Assembly: GCA_013399855.1 (NCBI GenBank)
Contig: VXAY01004098.1
Location: forward strand, 44,774 to 108,773
DNA: 64,000 bases
DNA from: Oxyruncus cristatus
Taxonomy: Eukaryota; Chordata; Aves; Passeriformes; Cotingidae
Reading direction: 5' to 3'
This document shows positions 1 to 11,630 of this stretch, one piece after another (positions within the stretch are counted from its first letter, which is position 1; each line of letters begins with the position of its first letter). Position numbers and translations under genes: made by a program. The notes beneath the pieces were generated by a model. It was not told the origin of the DNA. It was given only the letters and a program-made list of their open reading frames with translations, and searched no databases.

Positions 1-74
1 AGTGATTGAATCTTCTCCAGTCTTAAATTTTCTCCTCTCTATTTCCGGAAGCTTTTGACTGCCACTTCTACACC

Positions 75-96
75 TTTTTTTTTTTTTTTTTTTTTT
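75..96. repeat. Poly(T) run of 22
   Basis: An uninterrupted run of 22 T bases in unique sequence. No recognisable retroelement body lies on either side, so I treat it as a plain homopolymer, not the tail of a retrocopy. Confidence 0.9.
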
Positions 97-894
97 AACT
101 CTTCGCTGGTTTCTTCTTATGTTTCCTTCTATTAGAAAATTGTATCAGTCAGCCTTGCAGCCTTGGAAAATTTGAAGAGTAATCACCAGCCGTGCCACAC
201 ACTACTGTACTGGAATGGTGAGTTCCCCACAGCCTGCAAGATCTGCACACTTGGGTTCTAGAGCCAGAGCACTTCAGATGTGAATCATTCAGGCTCCTGG
301 CCAGCCCATCTGAGTATCACATACACACACATATCCCCCTGAAACCAGCATTTCAGATATCAGAAATTATGCATCTTCAGGCTCCCAGAAGCCTCCTCAG
401 CAAAGCAGGGCAGACCAGAGAACCTCCAGGGCACAGAAGAGTTCCCAGTCCTTAGTTTCCACTAGGCCACTAAGTACCAGTGACCAAGGAACTCAGTCAT
501 TTACAAGCACCACTTGCCAAAATCCAACAGCCTTCTACTAGAAGCTGCTCAAAATTAAGTGACAATTTCTGATGAAATAAACATCTCCCAAAGAAGTGCT
601 ACCTTTGGTCAGTTGCAAAAATGCTACACTGGAAAATTTGTTACTAGACCTTCTAACCAGTAATCCTTGTGTTCTGCTCTCACTTCCTCCTCTGAGTCTT
701 TCATGCATTCAGGATCCCCTCTAACAGTAGACAAAGTAGGTTTTCAATGGCCCAGAAGTTTGCTGGACATCAATTTGGGCATCACTCAGAGAGCCAACTT
801 CTGCTTTGCATTTTCCTGCATCCATAGCCTTCCTGCTTTAGATGGGAGGTCATAATCCATTGACTGGCAAGAGTAGCACAGGAACTTCTCCCAC
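97..894. other. Unique non-coding stretch, nothing recognised
   Basis: No repeat family, RNA gene or convincing coding frame is visible. The short open frames here start at arbitrary ATGs and lack coding character. Confidence 0.5.
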
Positions 895-1087
895 CTGCAG
901 CCCTCTCAGACCCAGCTGATTCCTACAGGCCTCCTGAAACCTGTCATGATATTTCCAAATTCTCTTATCACTGAGCTGAAATATCCACTGATGTTCCCAA
1001 CCGTTTACAATGTCCTCAAATCCCCAGTGACTTTGCTCTACAAAATCCATTCTTCTGACAAGGCAAGGTTTGGTTTTGCCTGTACTT
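895..1087 (-). CDS. Candidate internal exon, unknown protein (weak)
   Basis: On the minus strand a pyrimidine-rich acceptor (ending tttgctttgcag) precedes 193 open bases, and the stretch ends at CTGCAG followed by the donor GTGGGA. One frame is open throughout (phase 2 in, phase 0 out) and gives 64 complete codons. The peptide is tryptophan- and charge-rich, including WGFEDIVNGWEHQW and KRIWKYHDRFQEACRNQ, which looks more protein-like than most chance frames here. I do not recognise the family. The frame stays open upstream of the acceptor and downstream of the donor, so the edges rest only on splice signals. Pseudo-exons of this quality are common in vertebrate introns. Its phase does not join directly to the other minus-strand candidates at 11.1, 15.0 and 16.6 kb. 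Confidence 0.2.
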
Positions 1088-4000
1088 CTGCAAAGCAAAT
1101 GTAAATTGTTCCCTTCCATATTTCATTGACACAGCAACCACATTGATTATGTGGTTCATTATAAGCTTTCCTTTAACACCCCAGGTACCCTCCCACAAAA
1201 CATTACAGTAGAATGTTCTCCAGGGCAATCTCTTAGCTGCAGTACTTATTTCAGATCTTTGTCGTTTTCTTTTTTCAAGCCCAGCTGTCAAATTGGAACT
1301 GAATATGATAAAGATCATTTCAATGTCACTGAAAGAGACAGTTACTGGGCATACACACACAGTTCTGAACATGCTACAAGACAGAGTCCATACTCACAGC
1401 ACATGCAACACAGAGTTACTCACTGGGTAGACACCAGGTTAGATCTGCAGCTCCCACACAATTCCCGACATATCTGGCCTCAGCCATGGTGCTTTCAGGA
1501 TGGGAAGATCACAACTTGACCCTTCAAGCCTGTATCTGTAGACACTGATGAATATAAAACAATATTGAAGAATTAAACAGTCACAATGTGTGATACCAAA
1601 CACTTGGATTGAGAAATGCACTTCCTTACCCTCATGCATCTACTTTGTTATTTTTAACTGAGAACTGCAATAGTTACTAACTAGAAATCCTATGGGACAT
1701 GCTGGGATTGAAACTCACCTGTTTTTTGTGCTTCTTGTGCCACCCACTGGAACAGGCTGAAAACACGAGTGAAAAGAAAACATTCAGGAGATTTCAAATC
1801 CAGCGTATTTTAGTATGTTTAATGCATTAATATAACAATATGCTCCAACAATTTTATTTAGTTTTCATTAATGCAAAATATCTGAAAATAAGAACCCAAG
1901 TGTGTTAATCTCCTGACCCAATGCCTTCAAGACACTAAACCAGTTTGTCTTTCAGCACAAAGGCAAAGACAGTTCGATGATATACTGGTATTGATGAATT
2001 CTCTAGATAGACATTGTAGAGAGTACAGAGAATGTCTCATCTCACATAGTCCATCCACCTCCAGTCACTGGCAGGTGAGAAAGCAGGTGTGGAGAAGCTG
2101 TTAATCTTATGTGAGGAAGAAGGAGGTTACTCAACTAAGGAACTACAAGAATCTGTCTTGTTTATTCAGGCAAAATGAAGGCTGACTGAGAATATGCCTC
2201 TCTGCAAATGCCTAATGGGCATGTATTCCAAGGGAGTACAGCCTCTAGGATGGTATTCCCAGTGATCAATAAATGATTAATCAGGAATTAATTTAACCTG
2301 GATACCCAGGAAAATGTAAGAGCATCGAAGCGGTGGTTAAAGTCCTCCAGGACAAATAATGACAGACAACTGTACTTTTTTCATAAAAAAGAGCTTGAAC
2401 CATTTCTGAAAGCTGTTATATGATAGGATTGTTTGAAATAACAAGGCATCACACATAGGGACACAGCCTCACATCTCTATATGTTTACTGAGGAGCTGTA
2501 TCCATCTTCTAGAAAGAGTGCAAACAACAGGAAGAGCTCAGTGCGACAGCACCATTCCAAAAACAGCATTTCGGTTTTTGTTACTGTTTTTTTACCTGAA
2601 AACAAGTATGGGACAAAATACGAAAAAACTTGCACTTGAGACTCTTTCTAATGCCACCCCCAAAAGGCCATTTTGAGTAACTAGCCATTTAAAGTACACA
2701 CTAGGTTTCCAGCACAATTTTATTTGACCTTTTAATGAAAGAACAACATGTATAAAGCAAATTATTTCAACTCCTTAAAGCAACCTTTTACCTAACCTAA
2801 CCAGCCCATTATCCAAAGTGTAATGTTAAGATTTGTCTTTCATAAATGTACGTCTCAAGTGCATTTTCTGATTTTGAAGTTTCTTTTTACCCAGTCTGGC
2901 TGCTTATATTTTTTGATTAAACACACAAGTTAGGGTGTTTCAAATACCTAATTAAGAAATGAGGTATTGCCAGAGATTAAAAAAAAAAAGCAACGTTACT
3001 AACTACTGAATATATGGGCTTCTATTTGTAGAAAATATATGGAACTCCATAAAGTTCCTTAGTTTTTAAAGATTAAAGACGTTGCTGGAAACCATAGCTG
3101 TTCCCTTGCTATTATCCAAAATGGTTATGACTTTAACAGATCATTTTCCAGTTCTTACAGTAAGACAGTCAAAGAGGGCTTCATGAGTGTGTGTATTTTT
3201 TATGTCACACCAACACAGTAAGAATTCATAATTAAAAAAAATACATCCAAAGAAGCTGCAACTTCCCTTATTCCTTATATCCTTTCCCTTATTATGTGCC
3301 GCTTACTTAAACAATCTGGGCAGCAAGAAGCCCATACCGAGGTGCAGAAGACCAAAATGCAGGGCCCCCTGCACCATCCCAGCCACAGATGCCACAGGAG
3401 CTAAACCTATATTTAAAATAATGACTTTCCATACATCACTTTCTGAACTAAAAATAAGATTACTCTTTTACCTGCATTTTTCCTCAGGGAGTTCTTTAGG
3501 TGTATTAACACATCCACCATCACACAGCAAAGCCACACAAAAAGCCAACCTCCATGGGCAGGAAGTGTCTCCACTTTGTAAATGTTTGACAACAATGATA
3601 CATTATAGTAACAGGTATTCATCTACATTTACTGACTGTAATTAAACATCAGGGCAAGTGCTTTGGCACATTAGTCATGGTGCCCCATCAGCCAAACGAA
3701 GGGTCACAGCAGCTGGACACCACTGATGTTCTGTCTACTTTAGCTTACAGTGTGCCACAAAAATCTGAGGAGCAAACTGGTAGTACTGGGGACCACAACA
3801 GAGGTGTTTGTAGGAGAACAGTCGTGTGGACTGAGCACACCTGAGCAGGTATGCCAGTGGAAACCAGTAATCCATGCGCTGGAACTACTCCCAGGGGCAA
3901 ACCAGGGCATAGCAAGGCAGAAATCAGGAGATTTGCTTCAGAAATGCTCTGCTTATCCAAAATTAAATATTAACATAAGCCCACCCTAAGGCTCTTTCCT

Positions 4001-4786
4001 CTCTCCCTGCTGTCTTATGCTCATCCCCAAAGTAACTGAACTGATCTTAGTGTATAAATTTATTGCTTAGGAGCACCAAATTTTACTTGGTGAATCAAAA
4101 GACCGATTATATTCACTCCAATCCACCTCCATAAGCATGTTTGTCTTCTGAGCTTGAGTTGTTTAAAATAATGATCCCTACAATGGAAAAATAGGGAAAA
4201 CCTAGAAGAACCAGAATCTTAAGGTTCTTGTTTCACTATAGGTCTGTCTCTGAGAGTTAATCTTAGCAGGATTAATTTCATTTAATGCCAAATTAGGTAA
4301 GTATGTATACTAATTCAACTGAAGAAATGTGGGAGCACACTCTGCATGTGACTCACCCAAAATGCATAGCTAGAGGTATTCGGTTAAGAAATGTTATTTT
4401 GAAATACATAGATTAACTGTAAAAACATGTTTTAAACCTTCGGCTGAGAACAGTTACCAAAAAAAATTAAGAAAAAGGAGGGGGGGAAATACTTTATTGT
4501 TCATTTCAAGCTCCTCAGAAAAGAAAAACATCAATTCTTTCACCTCAAACTGTTTTCAGCCTATTCGTTTCAGCATCTCAGGTCAGAAACCTCTCTCCCT
4601 TAAAAGTAAGCTCAGAAGATTCCTCAGGAGCTCTTATGATGAAAGGCTGTCCTGTGCAATGACAAAGCTCTGTCAGCATAAGATCTTGTACTGCTGAGAC
4701 CAGGCAAAAGTGCCAGTACCTCAAGAAGAGGAAAAAATGCATAACACTTTTCCTCCGGCAACCTAGAACATGTTGGTGTTGTTTTT
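1088..4786. other. Unique non-coding stretch, nothing recognised
   Basis: AT-rich sequence with short A runs (for example near 2979-2989). Open frames around 1151-1519 and 3413-3989 overlap on both strands without splice or family support. No repeat family was recognised. Confidence 0.5.
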
Positions 4787-4851
4787 CATCATCATCATCA
4801 TCTTTATTATTATTGTTGTTGTTGTTAATAATGTTGCCATTATTATTATTG
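4787..4851. repeat. Compound trinucleotide microsatellite (ATC/TTA/TTG)
   Basis: Successive blocks of CAT/ATC, TTA, TTG and again TTA units occur over about 65 bases. The minus-strand reading gives runs of Asn and Asp codons, which explains an apparent open frame there. Confidence 0.9.
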
Positions 4852-7419
4852 AATTTAACCACAGGTGTCAAATAAAAGACTTTGGTAATTATTTAAGGAA
4901 TGCAGTTACATTAAGAAGCTCACTTTGCTTCTTAAGCTCTCTATAAGAGAATTCAGTGGGACTTCAGGAAGTGCTATTGTGACCACCAAGAACAGCATAT
5001 TTAAAATGTATTTCTGCAGATCTCAGAGCTAGGAAACTGCAGACTTATGTTGAGTGACTTTGAAAAGACAGAGAGCCTTGCCAGGAGGGAGACCCTGAGT
5101 TCACCTACCAACACATGCACCTGCCAAGAATAATAGAAACGATAATAAAAATAAAAATGCAAAAACATGAAAGTTACACTGTGTTGACAGGGCTTCAGTA
5201 AAATTTCAAACAGAGAGGCTCTATCACTAAGTCTTCCCACTGAGCAACATTTATAGTTATTACTTTCTTGCTGCTGGCAGCAAACCTTTATAGACATTTT
5301 GAGAATACATGCAATATAGGAAGTGGCCTGTTGTTTTTTCTTTCTTCCAGCTACATTATTGATACTTCAGGAGAGTAATTGAACTTCTCAGCACCAACTT
5401 GTTTTCTCCATAAACTACTATCCCCTGTAGATACACATTTTTTCAGGACCTATGTTCAAGTAACTGTAAATCCTACACCTAAATGGAACTTGTATTTTGT
5501 CAGCTTTTGTAGGAGAAAAAATGTCATCCTAGCTGTAAAACATCTGACAGCGTTAAAACTGCGGTGTGTTTCATCTCTTTCTCACATGTACACACACTCT
5601 CACACACTTTTCATTAAAGTCTTTCCTTAAAAAAGATGTTCAAAACATGTGTAAGTCACCAAATCTTTGTTTCACTCCACCCAGGCCAACTGTTTTCCTC
5701 ATTTTGCTATGAACATAAGAAACATTAACACTCAAACAGTAATTCATAATAAAGAAGTTAAAGTAAATAATGAAAACAAAAAAAAAAACACATGGTGGAA
5801 AGCAGTCTAGAGGATCACAAAGAGATGTAGCTCCACTCTCAGCACACAGCACCCAGAGAGCCTCTCCTGCTGTTTCACGCTTCAGTGGGTAGAGGACAGA
5901 AGCAGTGGTGACCCTCCCATCAAGTAAGTACTGATTTACCGCCAGCTTTCTGCCCCAGAAGATGCATATTTAAAGTGGAAAAGTCAAAGGAGTATCCTCC
6001 CTACCACTACTTAGGGAAAGGAAAACCTTTCTCTCACAAGGAAAATTAAGAGAGAGGTTTCTGCTGGAAAGAAAGTCTGCAACTTTCCAACTAGGTCAAT
6101 TTGTTACATGCTATGGCTGAGATACAGCAGCACGCAGTATCACCACATGGTGCCTTAATTTCAATCCTCTCTGTAGACCCAGAGGCCCCAGCCACAGATG
6201 TGGTGACAGGGAACCCTGCTTTGTAGCAAATTAGTAGACTACAGGTGGCAAAGGAAAGAGACACCGTACCAGGAATGCAAGCCTTGGTTGGATTACCCCC
6301 ACGAGGCACATTATAGTGGTACTGACACACACGGTGTCTTCAGCCCCCATTTCTCCAGAGTCCTGGTAGCACATCAGCTGTCAACAAAATGGAGCGATCA
6401 CGGAGCAGAGAGCTCAGAATCTCCCAGGATATGGCAGGCCCTGTAATGTCATGTTTATACACTCCATATTATCTTTGGTCCTGGTTTCCTAGAGCTTTCC
6501 ACCAAACACAAGTGATACCAATGCATGTTTGAGATTGCTGCCTGTCAATTGCACTTTTTGCTCAGGTCGTTCCATTTTTGCTGATGGGAAAGGGTTGCAG
6601 TTTCCTGAACCCAGTGACAATGGGTAACGGGGAAGAGAAATTTTCAGAGCTTATGATTGTATTCCTAAGCTTTAAAGCTAGAAACTACAGGAGGACAGGT
6701 TTTGTGTGTGCTGTGCACATGCAGAATATGAAAATCTGGTGTTATCAAATGGAAATGGTGATGAGAAACTGCCACACAGTGGGATGAAAACATGGGAGCC
6801 TCTAGGGTTTGCAGGGCAAGGATGCTTCTGAGTAGCAAGTGTTTGGGCTGGCCTGAGCTAGAGCTCGAGTGGTTTGTGATCTAGATAAGGATAGATTTAG
6901 TGAGGAGACAGTAGTACTGAAAAATGGACATTACTGCTAAGGAGACTTGTTGCTTCCTTAGGAAGTAGAGGGGTGGTGCTCGTGCACTTGGAGAGAAGGA
7001 GGATAGTGTCAGAGTAGAGTGGGGCAGAGGAATCCTTGTTAGAAAGTGTGAAAGAAGAATGGGATCATGGGGAAGACATAATAGAAAGAAGAAGCAGCTC
7101 ACAAAGGAAAAAAAATGCCCATTTTCCTCCATATTTTCAGGTACAAGAAGGATACAAAAAAATGAGAAAAATTGTGTTTCTTTTTCAACACCTCACTACC
7201 ACTTCTCTCCTCCCCAAGATCACACCTTACCACTAATCACAGTGCTGTCCTCCTCCGTTTTGAAAATACAGTTTATCTTCACTTAAGAAACCACAGAAGA
7301 GGATCTCACACAGTCCAACCGGATATCGCAGCTCAAGCCAGTGCCAAAGGAAAATTGTAGTATGGAACCGTCTCATCTAACATGATCCTTTTGAGGGTTG
7401 ATTGAGCAATATTTTTATG
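4852..7419. other. Unique non-coding stretch, nothing recognised
   Basis: No repeat family or RNA gene is seen. A CA/CT-rich patch lies near 5588-5610 and a purine-rich patch near 7070-7170. Scattered short open frames lack coding character. Confidence 0.5.
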
Positions 7420-7720
7420 TTAGTTTGAAGACAGGATGAAGATAATGCTGATAACACACTGATGTTCTGTTTGTTGCTGAGCAGTGTTTACACTATATCA
7501 AGGAATTTTCAGCATCTCGCCCCATCCCACCAGCTGGGGAGCACAAGAGGCTGGGAGGAGACACAGCCAGGATAGTGACCCCAGCTGGCCAAGGGGATAT
7601 TCCATACAATATGGCATCATACACAGTATTTCAATTAGGGTGAAAGCTGGCTGGGGGCGGCTGCTCAGGGATGGGGATCAGTCACTGGATGGTGAGCAAT
7701 TGCATTGTTCTTTGCTTGGC
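7420..7720 (+). mobile_element. Endogenous retrovirus LTR fragment, avian family
   Basis: The segment from 'gatgctgataacacactgat' through 'gagcagtgtttacac', 'gaggagacacagccaggata' and 'ggatattccatacaatatgg' to 'ggtgagcaattgcattgt' follows the order of an LTR family I know from many bird genomes. It covers mainly the upstream (U3) part. The terminal R/U5 part and the CA end are missing, so it is a decayed, truncated solo LTR with no coding content. The edges are approximate. A second copy of the family, reversed and covering the other end, lies at 40878-41210; the two share the motif GGTGAGCAATTGC. Confidence 0.75.
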
Positions 7721-7792
7721 CAGCTGGGGTCAATGTAATGTAATTATTTTACCAGTAGGATATTCCTACATCAATCTTTAGATGTCTGATGT

Positions 7793-7838
7793 AAAAAAAT
7801 TAAAAAAAAAAAACACACACAAACACACACACACACAT
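7793..7838. repeat. A-rich plus (CA)n microsatellite
   Basis: A-rich sequence grades into CACACA repeats interrupted by AAA. It lies about 70 bases downstream of the LTR fragment. Confidence 0.9.
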
Positions 7839-8867
7839 GTAAAATACTATTGTTCAGAAATCTTGGCCAGAAAGCATAATACAAATGCTCTGTTTATTAT
7901 CTGTGGCTCTTTTTAAAGGATTCATTTTGTGTTTGTTTTCCCTTCTCCTGGGCTAATGCTAAGCAATTATGGGAAAAAATATTCAAAATTAAGTTTCAAA
8001 ACCATTTGTAAATCTTATTTTCAGTCTACACATACATGGGAAGAGTTTGTGCACCCGTCCACTCTTAGAGTGATCTCGCCAAGTTATAGTTCAGCAAGCA
8101 CAGGAAATTGTAGTAAATCAGAAAAATAAATCTCAGAGAAGATGAAAGAAGCATTTAATGACAAACATGAGAACATTCTGAAATACAGAGTTACTCTGAG
8201 CAGATAATACGGCTAAATGCTTCCAATAAATTATTCATTCTGAATTACATATTCACCTGCTGTAGAAATCCACTGTGATCAGCAATCTCTTTCCTTGAAG
8301 TAAATTAGTACCTTGCTAAGTGGGTTTCTTCTACAGGGAAGACCTGACCTTGCACGTGCTGAGGATTGTGACAGTCAGAGAAAAGCTCAGTTGTTGTAAT
8401 ATACTCAACCAGTCTCTTAAACACCTGTTAGGAAGAATAAGTATACAAAACACAAGCAAATTTTTGGGGGAGGGAATGAACAAACAAACAATGTTCAATG
8501 AGAAAATGAAAACATAAGAAGTTGAGAGTATGAAGTCCCATTTCCATCCAAGACCCTGTGAGCAAAGAACGTGAAGCCTGCCTAAATCCCTATAAATCTG
8601 GAACCAGACTAGAGTATGCCCAGAGCACCAGGGAAGCCCTTGCACCCCGCACCCCTTTCTTGAACATCTTTTCTGCCTTCAGGAGGGATGCTGGAAATGT
8701 GCCTGGAACAAAGTAGCACATGCCAGAGAGGGGAGAAAGTTTCACCAAGGGGTGACTCAATCATGCTTTAAAGTGCATTATCACTCTCTCTCTTCCATGG
8801 AAGCAGTGAGAAAACCTGAGACAAGATTTTCTTTTCCTTTTCTTTTGAAAGACTTAATCTAGCTACA
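7839..8867. other. Unique non-coding stretch, nothing recognised
   Basis: AT-rich sequence with no recognised repeat. Small open frames overlap on both strands at 8320-8645 and have no family resemblance. Confidence 0.5.
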
Positions 8868-9351
8868 TATCACCAATCCTGTTGGAATGGGTCCAGAGGA
8901 TGCCCACAAAGATCATGAGAGGAATGAAACACCTCTCCTACCAAGACAGGCTGAGAGAGCTGGTGTTGTTCAGCCTGAAGAAAGGAAGGCTCTGAGGAGA
9001 TTGCATTGCAACTTTCCAGAGGATTTGTAAAAAGGAGGGAGAGGGGTTTTTTTATATGGTCCTGTAGTGGCACGACAAGGGCCAGTGGTTTTAAACAGAA
9101 AGATGGCAGGTTTAGTTTAGATGTTAGGAAAAACTTCCTTACTCAGAGAGTGATGAGGCACTGGAAGGGGTTGCCCAGAGAGACTGTGGATGCCAATCCC
9201 TGGAATTGTTCAAGGTCAGGTTAGATGAGGCCCTGAGCAACCTGATCTAGTGAGTGGCATCCCTGCCCATGGCAAGGAGGTTGGAACTAAATGATCTTTA
9301 AGGTCCCTTCCAACCCAAATCATTCTGTGATTCTATGAATCTATGATAAAC
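8868..9351 (+). mobile_element. CR1 LINE, 5'-truncated 3' end
   Basis: The end of the CR1 reverse-transcriptase frame is visible ('gtccagaggatgcccacaaa', 'gacaggctgagagagctggt', 'ttcagcctgaagaaaggaag'). The 3' untranslated region follows ('tggaaggggttgcccagaga', 'tccctgcccatggcaagg', 'ggtcccttccaacccaaat'). The copy ends in the ATTCTGTG/ATTCTATG tail at about 9327-9351. It carries internal deletions and stops, so it is an inactive copy. Confidence 0.95.
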
Positions 9352-11068
9352 CCAGTATGGCCCCTGTTCCTCCTTTGCTGAGCCTGGTGTCTAGGCTGCA
9401 CTTGGATTATTAATTCTTCCTGGCTAAAACATGCTCAGGTCAGCACATCCAACAGACGACAGCAGCAGATAGGAGTCCATGACCAGGTAAGACAAGTTTA
9501 TACCTCACATGGTATGTCACCACAAGCCTGCATACCCATGTACCTCACCCACCTGCTTTTGCAAGCTGTAACAGCCACCAGCTGCACAACTGAACCTTCC
9601 ATACTGGGTAGGACCTCAGAAATAATCACATGGGAGAAAAACCCAAAAGTAGCAGGTAGAAATTCTTGGTTAAGGACACCTGCAAACTTCCATAACTTAA
9701 GTCATAATACATTTCTGGGTCACCAATTACCGCCCTCTCAAAACAAGAATGTTGTTTCTCACTTGATTCTGGCAGCCAAATGTCAAATTTCCTTTGGCTC
9801 ACAGAATGGTCACCTTACTTGATAAGGAAATAAGTACTCAAATCACATCATGATGGCCGTTTTGGGGATCAGCGTGCCTCAGGATCTGAAGCAGAACCCA
9901 GAGCTTCCTCATTTCTCTGTAATGTCTTCTGATTAAATTCTAGAGGAAGGTTGCTTTCCCTTTAAGGTGACCTGAAAGTTATTAAGACCCATCTCGAGCT
10001 CTCTTCATATTAAAAGAAAAAAAAGCATTGCTCTTTCATTAGGTTAAACAAGTTGTTAAGGAGAGCAGAGTCAACTCCTTGGCTTTGTGAGTGTCAGACA
10101 ACTTCACGCTTGAGAAGCGTGAAATGAATGATTAATTAGTTCATTCACTCATTCCTTACACAGGAAAACAGGTACCTATGTCCCTGTAGTGCACAGTATA
10201 ATGAAACAGCTCCTGCTCTAACTCAATGCCACACTACAGTCCCAAAGACCTCCCGAGGACTCATTGCCTCCATATGCTTACAAGGACTCTTAAACTAAGT
10301 AACCCCACCATCACATATGAGAACTGCCAAAACATGCCATCAAAACACGTGGTAGCTGCTGCTCTGTGTTGGCATCAGCCAGGAGTGGAAAAAGAAAAAA
10401 AGCTGAAGAAAAGCCCTCACGCATGGAAAGCTGGCTGTATCTATGCTGCACCTACCAAACCTGCAAAGAAAATGTTGCTATTTGACTGTGTTGCTATAAA
10501 CCTTTCAAAGATTTTAGGGAATGCCTTTGCCCATTTTCACACTCTGCCTTATTGGGATGGCTGAGAACTATAATGCTTCTTTGGGAGATAATTTCAACCA
10601 TCTCTAAAACAGTGGTTTTTAAAGGCTGAGAAGTGTCAGTTTGCAAATTTTCAGGTGCAGATTTAGAAGTAAATCTCTTCTGGCAAAATGGTTTTATTCT
10701 TCTCCACAAAAGGAGGTAACCCTGTGCTGAGTTAGTGGTTCTAAATGCTTTTCTAAAATCCTTTCACTCTTTCCCTCCAAGCCCTTCTTTAGGTATATAG
10801 CATTCAATCTGAAAAATTACTGTAGGAGAAATTACGTGCTTTCAGGTGCAGCATAATTTATAGTAACAAAATTTATAGTTTTTGTTGAACTGGCAGCCCC
10901 TTAAAAGCTGATCAGAACAAAGGAAGTTAGAACAAATATCAGAGAAAACATATTTCTAAGCCAAATACCTATGGTGGGAAAGTAATGCTCAAAGCAGATT
11001 TAATACTCCTATATTTGTATCTCATAAAAGAGAGTGAATATATTCCTTCTTTTTTACAAACAACTCAC
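9352..11068. other. Unique non-coding stretch with one short hairpin
   Basis: Nothing coding is convincing. A 9-bp perfect stem with a 3-nt loop lies at 10103-10123 (arm TTCACGCTT). Open frames at 9514-9822 and 10226-10564 have no recognisable family or splice support. Confidence 0.5.
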
Positions 11069-11138
11069 CATAATATGTTTCGTCATTATTTTCATGAGGC
11101 AAGTCCTCTACCATTTTCACAGTATAAAAAAAATCAAA
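11069..11138 (-). CDS. Candidate small exon, unknown protein (weak)
   Basis: On the minus strand an AG acceptor (aatgatattgcag) precedes 70 open bases, and the stretch ends at TATTATG before a consensus donor GTGAGT. The frame is phase 0 in and phase 1 out, giving 23 codons that include TVKMVEDLPHENNDETYY. The donor is strong but the polypyrimidine tract is poor. No family is recognised. The exit phase does not match the candidate at 895-1087, so any real gene would need further exons between them. It may well be a pseudo-exon. Confidence 0.15.
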
Positions 11139-11336
11139 CTGCAATATCATTTGATTATGTTTTAACTGAACTGACATATAATAGAACCTTTTTTGAAATA
11201 GTTTCTGTCCCCTGTCCCAGTTGCTCTCTTGTTCAATTGTTGCACATCCCTCCATTTGAATAAAAGGTCCTAAGACTTCTTGATCTTCCATTAATCTCTT
11301 TCATTCACATGAAATGTTGTTTTCTGCCATTTTAAG

Positions 11337-11630
11337 CACCACTCCAACCACACCTTCAGGCTCTCCCTTTCATTCAATCCAAACCCAAACCTGAATCCTA
11401 CTTCTCATCTTAGGTTTGGACTAAAATCCCTGGACTAAGAACCTCTGACCCACAACAGAAACGTTCTCTGAGGACAGATCTTTTGGCTGCCCTACTCTCC
11501 CTTTGGATGCACATGTCCAACCCCACTCCCAACCACACCTCTAGGCTCTCTCTTTCACTGAACCCTGACTTAAACCCAAACCCTGTTTTCCAGCTCAGGC
11601 TGTTTGTGGCATGTGACCCACAAGGGTCTA
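11337..11630. repeat. Diverged tandem pair, 185-bp period
   Basis: Two related copies start near 11337 and 11520. Shared landmarks recur about 185 bases apart: CCACTCC(C)AACCACACCT, AGGCTCTC.CTTTCA, AAACCCAAACC and TGACCCACAA. Similarity is clear over about 100 bases of each copy and weak between them. No third copy is visible. Confidence 0.6.

Noticed and set aside
4489..4690. Possible minus-strand last exon with AATAAA signal
   Set aside because: The frame is extended by the trinucleotide repeat, the acceptor is ambiguous, and a single AATAAA is expected by chance in AT-rich DNA.
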